From Rhodococcus sp. G-MC3 (GTDB taxonomy: Bacteria; Actinomycetota; Actinomycetes; Mycobacteriales; Mycobacteriaceae): DNA of 64,000 nucleotides. The notes below the pieces were generated by a model. It did not search any database and was not told the DNA's origin. It saw nothing but the letters and a program-made list of their open reading frames with translations. The stretch spans positions 62,001 through 126,000 of the forward strand of contig NZ_JASISW010000008.1 in assembly GCF_030063335.1 (NCBI RefSeq), in the 5' to 3' direction. This document shows positions 37,518-46,578 of this stretch, piece by piece. Both the position numbers and the translations under genes were made by a program. How positions within the stretch are numbered: the stretch's first letter is position 1; each line of letters begins with the position of its first letter.

Positions 37518-37952
37518 GTGGCCAAGCTCAAGGTAACCGTCAATGTCCCCATCGACCCAGCAGAGGCATGGACGCATGCGTCCGACCTCGCCAATTACGA
37601 TAAGTGGTTGTCCATCCACGAGGGCTGGCGCTCTGACCTGCCCGAACAGCTCGCCGTCGGTACCACCCTCGAGTCGGTGGCGAGTGTGAAGGGAATGCGT
37701 AACCGCATCAAGTGGACCATCGAGAAATACGACCCGCCCATGAAGCTGAAGCTCGACGGCAAGGGTAAGGGTGGCGTCAAGATCGGCCTGATCCTGAGCG
37801 TTGCAGAGGGAAAGAAGGGTGGTTCGGACCTGACGCTCGATGTCGAGCTCGGTGGCGCGCCACTGTTCGGTCCGATCGGATCCGGCGTCGCCCGTGCTCT
37901 GAAGGGCGACATCGAGAAGTCGATGACTACCTTCGAATCCCTGTACGCGTAA
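37518..37952 (+). CDS. SRPBCC-fold protein, Rv0910-like toxin
   Basis: A 144-residue protein of the same length as M. tuberculosis Rv0910 and with its landmarks: MAKLKVTVNVPIDPAEAW, the DLANYDKWLSIHEGWRS block, KGMRNRIKWTIEKY and GGAPLFGPIGSGVARAL. The SRPBCC/START fold binds hydrophobic ligands in a deep cavity; Rv0910 is described as the toxin partner of Rv0909. The matching antitoxin-like gene is at 26264, not next door. Whether this copy is toxic is unknown. It starts with GTG at 37518. Confidence 0.87.
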   Translation: MAKLKVTVNVPIDPAEAWTHASDLANYDKWLSIHEGWRSDLPEQLAVGTTLESVASVKGMRNRIKWTIEKYDPPMKLKLDGKGKGGVKIGLILSVAEGKKGGSDLTLDVELGGAPLFGPIGSGVARALKGDIEKSMTTFESLYA

Positions 37953-38070
37953 GCAGGCCAGACCCCAGCTACGCACTTCGCTGGATGCGGCCCGCGTTAC
38001 GCTTTTGCGCAACCGCACAGCGAGAGTCTGTTCGACCTAGGCCTCTCGCTCACTACGGAGAGGTTCAGCA

Positions 38071-39720
38071 ATGCCCGGAAGACACAGCGCGCCAGCAAGA
38101 CACAGCGTGCCGAACACGCCGTCGAGCTCGACAGGATTGGCGAAATACGGCGTCATTGCCGTCGTTCTAGTCATCGTCGTCGCAGGTGGTGTCTACGCCG
38201 CGCAGAAGGCGTTCGGCGCAGGATGCTCGGATTTGGTCTCGTACAGCGTTGCCGCCGACCCGGCGATAGCCGATGTGGTGAAGCAGGTCGTCGACCACTC
38301 GTCCGCCGAAGATCTCGAATGCGCGAACCTCGAGGTCACCGCCACCGACTCGAGCTCAGTCTCCGCCGCTGTATCCATGGGCGGCGACGTACCGTCGTTG
38401 TGGATTCCCGACTCCGCTCTCTGGGTCGGCAAAACAGTGCGCGCGACGGGTTCGCTCGTGGATCTCGCAAGCCAATCGGTTGCCAGCTCTCCTGCGGTCA
38501 TCGCCGCACGTAAGGACGAGGTGCCGTTCTTCGATTCCTGGCTCACGGCTTTGCAGCTCAAAGGACTTCGGATCGGAAATCCGTTGTCCAATACCATCTC
38601 CGACGCTGCGATTCTCGGGGCGCTCGCTGAGGCGGGAACCGATACCGATGCCGTCGACTCTGTGTCCGCGGCCCTCGTTCCCATTGCGCAGGCCCAGGCG
38701 GCGACCCGTGGTGAGGCGGACCCGGTGGTGCGTCTCGACGAGATGACCACCGACGGCGGGGTCTCGGTCGTATCGGAGCAGACTCTCGTCGAGTATCAGA
38801 AGTCAGCAGATACAGAACTGAGCCCGACGGCTCCGCCCACCGGCAGCTTCTTCCTCAACTTCCCGCTGGCCGTCACCGAACCTGCCGGAGATCGACACGA
38901 GAGCGCGAAGGGCGTCGGACTGGCCCTTGCCGAGGCCTTGTCGTCGCAGTTCGCGCTTTCCGCCCTGTCGGATGCAGGTTTCCGCGCCCCTGACAACGCA
39001 CCACTGAGTGAGGGCCGAGGAATCGGCGATCTCACGCCGCTCACGATCGCCGACCAGCAGACGGCCGAGGCCACGCTGCGTCGCTATCAGGTGTTGGCGC
39101 TACCGTCACGGACGCTCGTGATGGAGGACGTGTCCGGTTCGATGGGCTACAGCGCAGGCGCGGACACTCGCATCGGTCTGACCGTGCAAGCGAGCAATGC
39201 TGGGAACAAGCTGTTCCCCGACAACGCGGCGATGGGGCTGTGGGCATTTTCGATCGGACTGGGCGGCGGGAGCCAGGATTACCGGGAACTCGTGCCCATC
39301 CGCCGGCTCGACGAGGACGTGAACGGGTCCTCGCAACGAAACTTGCTCGTGCAGCAGACGGGGACACTCCCGGGGCTCGTCGGCGGCGGCACCGGTCTGT
39401 ACGACACTGCCCTGGCAGCATTCCGTGAGGTCAAAGAGGGATACGACCCTGACTACATCAACAGCGTCATCATCCTGACCGATGGTTCCAACGAGGACCC
39501 GGGCAGTGTCTCGCTCGACGAGTTGCTCTCGACTTTGCGATCGGAGCAGGACTCGTCGAAGCCCGTCATCATCGTGACGATCGGAATCACCGACGACGCC
39601 GACGCGGGTGTTCTTCAGCAAATCTCGGCCGCCACCGGCGGAACAAGCTTTTTGGCCAGAAATCCTGCCGAAATCCCCAATGTGTTTGTGAATGCTCTCA
39701 AGAGCCGCGCGGGACGCTGA
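38071..39720 (+). CDS. VWA-domain protein with binding-protein-like N-terminus, paralogue 1
   Basis: A 549-residue protein with one N-terminal helix (about 27-45) after a short basic cytoplasmic tail, so it is probably anchored with its body outside. Residues ~50-340 resemble the periplasmic binding protein-like module seen in ABC-type VWA fusions (SLWIPDSALW, PTGSFFLNFPLAVT). The C-terminal von Willebrand A domain has the MIDAS motif D353-x-S355-x-S357, a threonine/aspartate in GGGTGLYDT and VIILTDGSNEDPG. A metal-dependent adhesion or envelope-assembly role is likely. It is a tandem duplicate of the next gene. Confidence 0.85.
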   Translation: MPGRHSAPARHSVPNTPSSSTGLAKYGVIAVVLVIVVAGGVYAAQKAFGAGCSDLVSYSVAADPAIADVVKQVVDHSSAEDLECANLEVTATDSSSVSAAVSMGGDVPSLWIPDSALWVGKTVRATGSLVDLASQSVASSPAVIAARKDEVPFFDSWLTALQLKGLRIGNPLSNTISDAAILGALAEAGTDTDAVDSVSAALVPIAQAQAATRGEADPVVRLDEMTTDGGVSVVSEQTLVEYQKSADTELSPTAPPTGSFFLNFPLAVTEPAGDRHESAKGVGLALAEALSSQFALSALSDAGFRAPDNAPLSEGRGIGDLTPLTIADQQTAEATLRRYQVLALPSRTLVMEDVSGSMGYSAGADTRIGLTVQASNAGNKLFPDNAAMGLWAFSIGLGGGSQDYRELVPIRRLDEDVNGSSQRNLLVQQTGTLPGLVGGGTGLYDTALAAFREVKEGYDPDYINSVIILTDGSNEDPGSVSLDELLSTLRSEQDSSKPVIIVTIGITDDADAGVLQQISAATGGTSFLARNPAEIPNVFVNALKSRAGR

Positions 39721-39819
39721 TCAATCCGCTATTTTTGGGATTGCCGTGTGCTCGGAGCAGTTTTTCGTGCATGATGCTTCTTTTGCATCGAAAACTGATC
39801 GGTTGGGGGAGTTCGGGAA

Positions 39820-41469
39820 ATGTCGGGGCGTCACGTAACAGGTACTCGCAGAAATCCCGCCTATTTGTGGGGCGTGATTGTGGTGGTGGCTGTCGTAGTG
39901 GTGGTGGGAGGCTACTTCGGAGTCCAGGCGGTCCGCGCGAGCGGCAGCGGCTGCGACACCGTCGACCAGGTCTCGCTGGCAGTGGATCCGACGCTTGCGC
40001 CCGTGGTGACCGACGTCTTGGCGCACACCGACGTCATCGCTCGTGGGTGTACCGACTTCGAGGTGCGGGCGGAAGAACCGACCGACACGGCAACAGAATT
40101 GGCAGGATCCAGCGAGAACCGTCCTGACCTCTGGATTCCGGACTCGACGCTGTGGCTGCTCAAGACGCTTCGGTCGACCGGAGCGCTTCCCGAGGTCACC
40201 AAATCGTCTGTGGCGAACACGATGCCGGTTGTGGTTTCCCGCAAAAGCGAAGCTCGTCCCGTCGACACCTGGCTCCAGGTGCTGCAGGCTCAGGGCCAGC
40301 GAATCGGCGATCCGCTCGTCAGTAGCGCGGCGCTCGCGTCGATTCTCGGTGCGCTCGCCGAGTCGGAGGTTGCCATCTCGGACGCGAAAGCAGTGTCGGC
40401 AGCGTTGGTGCCGCAGGCTCAGGATTTCGGACGCATCGCCGATCTGCCGCACGACACCTCAGACCTGGTAAAACAGGTGGCTACCGATGGTGGAACCAGC
40501 GTCGCGACCGAGCAAAGCGTGGTCACGTACAACGCTGCCCATCTGGACGCTCCGCTGGGTGCTGTCGTTCCGCCGACCGGCAGCTACTTTCTGAACTATC
40601 CGCTCGCGGTCACTGTCGCGGCGGGTCCCGAATACGACAGCGTCAAGTCGGCGGGCACAGCACTGTCGTCGGTGCTCTCGACTCAGACGGCAACGGATGC
40701 GTTCAGCGCGGCTGGTTTCCGGCAGTCCAGCGGTATCCCATTGCCGGACAACCGCGGTGTCGGATCGGTCGCATCCCTCGAACTCAAGAACCCGCTCGCC
40801 ATCGAGTCGACACTCCGAGACTGGTCGGTACTGGCATTGCCGCTACGCACCATCGTGGTAGAGGACGTGTCGGGTTCGATGGCCGCGAAGTCCGGCGACT
40901 CCACTCGGATCGCACTGACCGTCGACGCCAGTGTCGGTGGCAGCGCGTTGTTCAGCGATCAGACCGAGATGGGGGTGTGGGCCTTCTCCATCGGGCTCGG
41001 CGGTGGCGGCCAGGACTACCGCGAACTGGTTCCTCTCGGACCCGTGACGAACATTGTCAACGGTCAACCGCAGCGCGAGGCGATCCTCTCGGCGATCCGT
41101 GGGCTCCCGGCGCTGGTCGGCGGCGGAACCGGCTTGTACGACACGACCCTGGCGGCCTTCCGTACGGTCAAAGAAAACTATGACCCCAACTTTGTCAACA
41201 GCGTCATCATCCTTACCGACGGTGCCAACGACGACGCAGGCAGCCCATCACTCGATCAGCTCATCGATACGCTCCAGCGGGAGCAAGATCCAGTCCGGCC
41301 AGTCGTGATCGTCACGGTAGGCATCACCACCGACGCGGATCCGGTTGCACTGCAACGTATTTCTGCGGCCACCGGCGGCACCAGCTACGTCGCCGAAGAC
41401 CCTCGCGATATCCCCGACGTGTTCGTCAAGGCTCTCAACAGCCGCACTCAACGGATCGGCGGGCAATAG
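39820..41469 (+). CDS. VWA-domain protein with binding-protein-like N-terminus, paralogue 2
   Basis: Also 549 residues and collinear with the preceding gene throughout: helix at about 14-34, WIPDSTLW, PTGSYFLNYPLAV, MIDAS D349-x-S-x-S, GGGTGLYDTTLAAFR and ILTDGANDDAG. The pair arose by tandem duplication. The first ~50 residues and the surface segments differ most, while the MIDAS loops are kept. A 99-base AT-richer gap containing TTTTTCG-type runs separates the two, so the second may have its own promoter. The protein is likely surface-exposed. Confidence 0.85.
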   Translation: MSGRHVTGTRRNPAYLWGVIVVVAVVVVVGGYFGVQAVRASGSGCDTVDQVSLAVDPTLAPVVTDVLAHTDVIARGCTDFEVRAEEPTDTATELAGSSENRPDLWIPDSTLWLLKTLRSTGALPEVTKSSVANTMPVVVSRKSEARPVDTWLQVLQAQGQRIGDPLVSSAALASILGALAESEVAISDAKAVSAALVPQAQDFGRIADLPHDTSDLVKQVATDGGTSVATEQSVVTYNAAHLDAPLGAVVPPTGSYFLNYPLAVTVAAGPEYDSVKSAGTALSSVLSTQTATDAFSAAGFRQSSGIPLPDNRGVGSVASLELKNPLAIESTLRDWSVLALPLRTIVVEDVSGSMAAKSGDSTRIALTVDASVGGSALFSDQTEMGVWAFSIGLGGGGQDYRELVPLGPVTNIVNGQPQREAILSAIRGLPALVGGGTGLYDTTLAAFRTVKENYDPNFVNSVIILTDGANDDAGSPSLDQLIDTLQREQDPVRPVVIVTVGITTDADPVALQRISAATGGTSYVAEDPRDIPDVFVKALNSRTQRIGGQ

Positions 41470-41496
41470 TCCGACATCGATGAAACGGCCGTCTCA

Positions 41497-42228
41497 TCAG
41501 ATGAACGTCAGTGTGACGGCAGCCGCGCAGCAGAGAAGAACAATCGCAATGGCCACGGCATCTGCTGTATGCGGCCTGCTCGGATGGGCAGTGATCTGGC
41601 CGGTCCCACCGCGTGCGGTGATGGCTTCGCCCATCTCGGTGGCCCGCCGGATAGCGATCGACATCGTCGCGGTGATCAGGTCGACGATCGAATTGTCTGC
41701 GGCGCTGTTCAGTACAGATTTCGGTCGCAGTTTTCTGGCCGCGATCATGGTGTGCATCTCTTCGATCAACAGGGGGAGTGAACGCAGGCAGAGTGCAACG
41801 GTGGCGGCCCACTCGTCGACGGGCACTCTCAGCTTTTTCAGTGGTCGACCGAGGACGGCAACGGCAGGTGCGATGTCGCTCATCGACGTGGTCCAGCCGA
41901 TCATCATCGAGGCTCCGAGGAGTACGAAGGCAAAGATGGCCGCACGGAAGAACACCAACACAGCCGAGAACCCGATCGGCAGATTGATGAGGGCACCGAC
42001 CGCGAACAGGCCCCAGATCCATATCGGCGGGCGGGGAATAGCAGTCGGCGGAACGCGTCCGATTACTGCCGTCACGACGAGCAGTCCCACGATCAGGCCG
42101 ATGGCAGGCCATGACGGGGCGACGACCAGCGTGACGCTGATCAGAAACACCGCAATCAGCTTCGTTCCCGCCCACAGTCGATGGATCGGCGACGATCCTG
42201 GCACCTGGCGTAATACAACGGTGGTCAC
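41497..42228 (-). CDS. ECF transporter transmembrane subunit EcfT
   Basis: A 243-residue membrane protein with five or so helices. It begins with the conserved PGSSPIHRLWAGTKL stretch and carries the two coupling motifs AARKLRPKS and AIRRATEMGEAITARG, which correspond to the Ala-Arg-Gly helices touching the ATPases. It is encoded directly after the fused ATPase, with a 4-base overlap. It pairs with that protein as the energy-coupling module of a vitamin or metal importer. The layout equals M. tuberculosis Rv2325c-Rv2326c. Confidence 0.9.
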   Translation of the reverse strand: MTTVVLRQVPGSSPIHRLWAGTKLIAVFLISVTLVVAPSWPAIGLIVGLLVVTAVIGRVPPTAIPRPPIWIWGLFAVGALINLPIGFSAVLVFFRAAIFAFVLLGASMMIGWTTSMSDIAPAVAVLGRPLKKLRVPVDEWAATVALCLRSLPLLIEEMHTMIAARKLRPKSVLNSAADNSIVDLITATMSIAIRRATEMGEAITARGGTGQITAHPSRPHTADAVAIAIVLLCCAAAVTLTFI

Positions 42229-44267
42229 GATGCCACTCCTCTCGTGGACATCTCCGACACGATGCGGCCGGCGTCGAGCGTGATCGTGCGGTCGCAGACA
42301 CGGTCCATGCTATCGACGTCGTGCGAGATCACCACGATGGCGATGCCCTGACCGCGTAGCGCGCTGAGTACATCGATGATTTCCGTCCGGCCGGGCGGGT
42401 CGAGGCCGGCCAGTGGTTCGTCGAGGACGAGTATCCGCGGTGAGTTGACCACCAGGCCTGCGATGACGACCCGTCGCATCTGGCCGCCGCTGAGTGAGTC
42501 GATCTCGCGTCCTGCTAGCTGTCGATCGAGTCCGACGGAGTCCATCGCTCTCGATACCTTGGCGGAACCGATCTCGGGTCCACCTGCGGCTTCGATGTCC
42601 TCGGCCACCGTGCGGCGTTGGAGTTGGAGGCGTGAGTGCTGGAAAGCCAAGCCGACCGCTCCGACGTTGGCGTTGACATCGTCGCCGTCGAAAAGTGCCG
42701 TTCCTGCCGTCGGCTTCGTCAGACCGGCGAGTATCCATGCGAGAGTAGACTTTCCGGATCCGTTGCCGCCGAGTATCAGGACCCCGTCGCCTTTGGTGAT
42801 CGTCAGGTCGATACCGTCGAGCGCCTTCTGCGACCACGGAGTTCGCCGGTTGTAGGTGTGGGCGACTGCGCGCAGTTGCATGAGGGTGGGGCCAGTTCGA
42901 TACGAGAAATCGGATTCGAACGAGTGGGAACGCATCCACTCGGGGACGTGGGCGACCTGGAAGCCGTCGTGCAGATGAATCACGCGGTCGGCAGCGGCCG
43001 TCTCCAACTCTTGGTGGGTGACGAGGACGACGGACATCGGGTGCCGTTTGGGGAGCGCGGCGAGCAGCGAAACCAGGCTTGCTCTGCCTTCGGCGTCGAT
43101 CATGGCGGTGGCCTCGTCGGCGATGAGGAGAGCGGGGCGACGAGCAAGAGCGGACGCGACTGCGAGTCTCTGCAGTTCACCGCCGGACAGCGACGAAGTG
43201 TCGCGGGCGCTCATCCCGTCCAAACCGACTTCGGCGAGGAGCGCATCCACATCGATGTCGAATCCGGAGGGGAGACCCCATACGACGTCATCGGCGACGC
43301 GGCTGCCGAGGACTTGACTTTCGGGGCGCTGCAACACTATGGCGGTACCGTTCACCGCGCCGAGTCCGGCAATGCCAGGGCGTTCGACAGTCCCCGAGGT
43401 GGGTGAGCTGCCGGCCAGTATCCGGGCGAGGGTGGACTTTCCGGAACCGTTGTGGCCCACGACCGCAACGAATTCACCAAAGTCCAGGGTGAGGTCGATG
43501 CCGTCGAGCGCAGCGGTGCGCGAATCGGGATAGCGGAATCCGACGCCGGTGAGCCGCACCGGTAGTGGCGCGACCTCGCCGTCGCCACCGGTGGGGAGGC
43601 GGTCGACGACGGGAATCGTGGCGAGCCGGTCCAGGACAGCGCCGAGAATCAGCCAGGTGAAGAACGCGCCGAGGACGATGCTGAATGTGGTGGTGCCCAA
43701 AATCCACCACCACCAATTGTCCAGCACCGTACCCACAGTCGACCTGAGAAAGTCAGCTGCCGAAACCAGAAAATTTGCCCGCGACATGAGCCGCGCAATC
43801 CCCTCGATCGTGTTCTCGATAGTGCGCAAGAACAATTCGCGCAGGGGCGTGAGAAGAAATAGAACTCCGACGGTGAACAGCCCGATCAACGGCCCGGCTA
43901 CGGAAGCTACGGCGAGTACCGACAGCAGCCCCTGCTTCTTTCGTTTTGCCCGCCCGACGATGCCGCCGAGCAAGGCCGCGGTTGCGACGGTGAATGCGGT
44001 GGTCGTGCCTGCCGCAACGAACGCGACGAGGACCCCTGCCGCTGTTGCCGCGACGAGCGCCCGTGTGCGGTGACGCTGGGCGACGACGGCCATCGGAACC
44101 GCTGCGACGATCTGCAGTGCGGTAGCCAGGGGAATCACCATCGCGACAACGGACAGCGCGACGGCGAAGCTGCTCATCACGGCCGCCGTCGCGAGTTCGG
44201 CGGGCGTGAGTGCCGATGACGTGCGAGGGGAGGATGAGATGCGGGGGTCGGTGGGGCTGTCGGTCAC
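42225..44267 (-). CDS. ECF transporter: membrane (S-component-like) domain fused to two ATPases
   Basis: A 680-residue fusion. Residues ~20-225 hold six or so helices of an S-component-like domain, resembling the membrane part of Rv2326c. ABC domain 1 spans ~240-445 (Walker A GHNGSGKST, signature LSGGELQ). ABC domain 2 spans ~465-680 (Walker A GGNGSGKST, signature LSGGQMR, Walker B LVLDEPLAGLD). With EcfT it would form a complete importer from two polypeptides. The imported vitamin or cofactor is unknown. The fusion fixes one S-component to the ATPases, unlike group II ECF systems that swap S-components. Confidence 0.88.
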   Translation of the reverse strand: MTDSPTDPRISSSPRTSSALTPAELATAAVMSSFAVALSVVAMVIPLATALQIVAAVPMAVVAQRHRTRALVAATAAGVLVAFVAAGTTTAFTVATAALLGGIVGRAKRKKQGLLSVLAVASVAGPLIGLFTVGVLFLLTPLRELFLRTIENTIEGIARLMSRANFLVSAADFLRSTVGTVLDNWWWWILGTTTFSIVLGAFFTWLILGAVLDRLATIPVVDRLPTGGDGEVAPLPVRLTGVGFRYPDSRTAALDGIDLTLDFGEFVAVVGHNGSGKSTLARILAGSSPTSGTVERPGIAGLGAVNGTAIVLQRPESQVLGSRVADDVVWGLPSGFDIDVDALLAEVGLDGMSARDTSSLSGGELQRLAVASALARRPALLIADEATAMIDAEGRASLVSLLAALPKRHPMSVVLVTHQELETAAADRVIHLHDGFQVAHVPEWMRSHSFESDFSYRTGPTLMQLRAVAHTYNRRTPWSQKALDGIDLTITKGDGVLILGGNGSGKSTLAWILAGLTKPTAGTALFDGDDVNANVGAVGLAFQHSRLQLQRRTVAEDIEAAGGPEIGSAKVSRAMDSVGLDRQLAGREIDSLSGGQMRRVVIAGLVVNSPRILVLDEPLAGLDPPGRTEIIDVLSALRGQGIAIVVISHDVDSMDRVCDRTITLDAGRIVSEMSTRGVAS

Positions 44268-44331
44268 CTGACCAGTCTGCCAGGACGCAACTTAGACTCA
44301 CGCCAACTGTAATCGGAGAGGCACACCTGAC

Positions 44332-44784
44332 GTGATCACTGTGGACGAAGAGAGCTGGGACACCCCGGTCGGTGCACAACTTCGTGCAGCTCAGCGGGCC
44401 GAACTCGATGCTCGCTACGGCAACAGCAACCACGAGCCGGGAACTGCTCCGTCGGCCGACGACATTGTGGTGTTCGTTGTCGCGCGTGACGAAAACGCTG
44501 CGGGCATCGGGTGTGGTGCGCTCCGCCTTCTCGGCGACGACGAAGCGGAAATAAAGCGGATGTACGTGATCCCGGCCGAGCGGGGCCGCGGCGCGTCCGT
44601 TGCAATACTTCGCAGGCTCGAAGTCGGTGCCCGTGGACTCGGCATCCGCGTTCTGAAGCTGGAAACCGGCTCGGGTCAACCTGATGCGGTGAGATTCTAC
44701 GAACGCGAGGGCTATTCGAAGATCGATCCATTCGGTCCGTATGTGGATGAGCCGACGTCGCTCTGTTACGCACGCACTCTGTAA
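44332..44784 (+). CDS. GNAT-family N-acetyltransferase
   Basis: A 150-residue acetyltransferase. Acetyl-CoA binding is marked by IKRMYVIPAERGRGASVAILRR (the V-x-x-x-x-R-G-x-G motif A, about residues 82-103), then LKLETGSGQPDAVRFYEREGY. It would acetylate a small amine or a protein N-terminus; the substrate is unknown. It starts with GTG at 44332. Its terminator is shared with the convergent helicase gene. Confidence 0.88.
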   Translation: MITVDEESWDTPVGAQLRAAQRAELDARYGNSNHEPGTAPSADDIVVFVVARDENAAGIGCGALRLLGDDEAEIKRMYVIPAERGRGASVAILRRLEVGARGLGIRVLKLETGSGQPDAVRFYEREGYSKIDPFGPYVDEPTSLCYARTL

Positions 44785-44800
44785 CTCACTCCGTAGTCAC

Positions 44801-44838
44801 AAGAAAGCCGACAGCCCGATGGGGCTGCCGGCTTTCTT
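44801..44838. terminator. bidirectional terminator between GNAT and helicase genes
   Basis: 17-base arms (44801-44817 and 44822-44838) pair with one mismatch around a 4-base loop. T-rich ends on both strands (CTTTCTTG one way, CTTTCTTG the other) make it a terminator for both convergent genes. Confidence 0.85.
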
Positions 44839-44861
44839 GTTCATGGAAGTGCGGGCTGTGA

Positions 44862-46310
44862 CTAGCGGCTCCGCTGGCTCGCTGCCGGTCCGGCGGGACG
44901 ACGGCTGCGGCCACTGCCACTACGTGCTGCGCCTGCGCTACCGGCTGCGGGCCGCTGACGGCCCGAGCCTGCTGCGTGCTGGCGGCCGTCGCTGGAGGCT
45001 CCGCTGCTGGAACCTCCGTTGCCGGCGTTGCCGCGGGATGCTCCACCGCTGCGAGCTCCGCCATTGCGATTACGGGGATTGCCGTTGCGCGGCGCGCCCT
45101 GACGCTGCGGCTGAGGTGCGGCCTTCGCTGTCGGCTCGACGTAGCGTGCCTGCTCACCGACGAGCTCTGATACCTGCGGCGAATCTGCGGTGACGCGAAC
45201 CGGCGTCACCTTGATGTCGGCCTTGCGCAGCAACATCGCGGTGTCTTTGCGCTGCTCGGGCAGAACGACGGTGACGACGTCTCCGGCGCTTCCCGCGCGA
45301 GCGGTACGGCCGGAACGGTGCAGGTACGCCTTGTGCTCGGCAGGCGGATCGACGTGGACGACCAGTTGAACGTCGTCGACGTGGACGCCGCGGGCTGCGA
45401 CGTCGGTGGCGACGAGAACGCGAGCTTCACCCGAGGAGAATGCCGCGAGGTTGCGGTCACGGGCAGCCTGCGAGAGGTTGCCGTGCAAGTCGACCGACGG
45501 AATTCCTGCTTCGGTGAGCTGCTTGGCCAACTTGCGTGCCTGGTGCTTGGTGCGCATGAACAGGATCCGGCGACCGGTTCCCGATGCGAGCTGCTGAACG
45601 AGCTTCTTCTTGGCTTCGACGCCGTCGACCTCGAAGACACTGTGAGTCATGGCTTCGACGTGCGAGGTGGCCTCGTCGACCGAGTGCGTGACCTGGTCGG
45701 TGAGGAATCGCTTGACGAGCTTGTCGACGCCGTTGTCCAGAGTTGCGGAGAACAGCAGACGCTGGCCCTTCTGCGGCGTCGCAGTGAGGAGACGCGTGAC
45801 GACGGGCAGGAAGCCGAGGTCGGCCATGTGGTCGGCCTCGTCCAACACGGTGATCTGGACGGCGTCGAGGGACACGTGGCGCTGCTTCATCAGGTCTTCG
45901 AGCCGACCGGGGCAGGCAACGACGATGTCGACGCCTCCGTTGAGGGCCGAGACCTGACGGTTCTGAGAGATACCACCGAAGATGGTGGTGACCTTCAGCG
46001 AGTAAGCGGCTGCCAGTGGTTCGATGGCGACAGCGATCTGGGTGGCGAGCTCGCGGGTCGGGGCGAGAATCAGTCCGCGCGGGCGACCGGGCTTGCGATT
46101 GCCGGGGAGCTGTCCGGCGAGACGGGCAACCATGGGGATGGCGAAGGCAAGGGTCTTGCCGCTTCCGGTCTTCCCGCGTCCGAGCACGTCGCGTCCTGCG
46201 AGCGTGTCGGGAAGGGTGTCGGCCTGGATGGGGAACGGTTCGGTCTTGCCTTGTGCGGAAAGAACCTCGGCGAGCGCATGCGGCACGCCGAGTGAAGAAA
46301 AGGTACTCAT
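44862..46310 (-). CDS. DEAD-box ATP-dependent RNA helicase
   Basis: A 482-residue helicase. Motif Q (FPIQADTLP) is near residue 28, motif I GRGKTGSGKT near 43, then PTREL, PGRLED, DEAD and SAT. The second RecA domain has ARVLVATDVAARGVHVDDV and [10 protein letters not shown]. The last ~90 residues are low-complexity, rich in G, S, R, N, Q and A, as in RNA-binding tails that act on structured RNA or ribosome precursors. The ATG at 46310 begins MSTFSSLGVP; the longer frame has no conserved content. Confidence 0.94.
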   Translation of the reverse strand: MSTFSSLGVPHALAEVLSAQGKTEPFPIQADTLPDTLAGRDVLGRGKTGSGKTLAFAIPMVARLAGQLPGNRKPGRPRGLILAPTRELATQIAVAIEPLAAAYSLKVTTIFGGISQNRQVSALNGGVDIVVACPGRLEDLMKQRHVSLDAVQITVLDEADHMADLGFLPVVTRLLTATPQKGQRLLFSATLDNGVDKLVKRFLTDQVTHSVDEATSHVEAMTHSVFEVDGVEAKKKLVQQLASGTGRRILFMRTKHQARKLAKQLTEAGIPSVDLHGNLSQAARDRNLAAFSSGEARVLVATDVAARGVHVDDVQLVVHVDPPAEHKAYLHRSGRTARAGSAGDVVTVVLPEQRKDTAMLLRKADIKVTPVRVTADSPQVSELVGEQARYVEPTAKAAPQPQRQGAPRNGNPRNRNGGARSGGASRGNAGNGGSSSGASSDGRQHAAGSGRQRPAAGSAGAARSGSGRSRRPAGPAASQRSR

Positions 46311-46578
46311 GGAGTGGGGTGTGCCTTTCGGGCAGTGTGCACCCGCAAGCGATCCACCGAAGATTAAGGTGATCGCCCGAGAATGCAAGGTGGCGAGACT
46401 GCCGGTGGGCAGTTTCGATCGCCGTAAGAAAAGCCTGTGCAGGGTGCACATGGACTACGCGGCCGGAGCCGGGCGGAAGTAGAAGCATTCCACGACGTCT
46501 GGCGTGCAGCTACGCGCGCCATCAGCGAGTGTAACCGGTGATGGCCGCGAATCATTCCTGGAGTGATGCATCAGGCAC

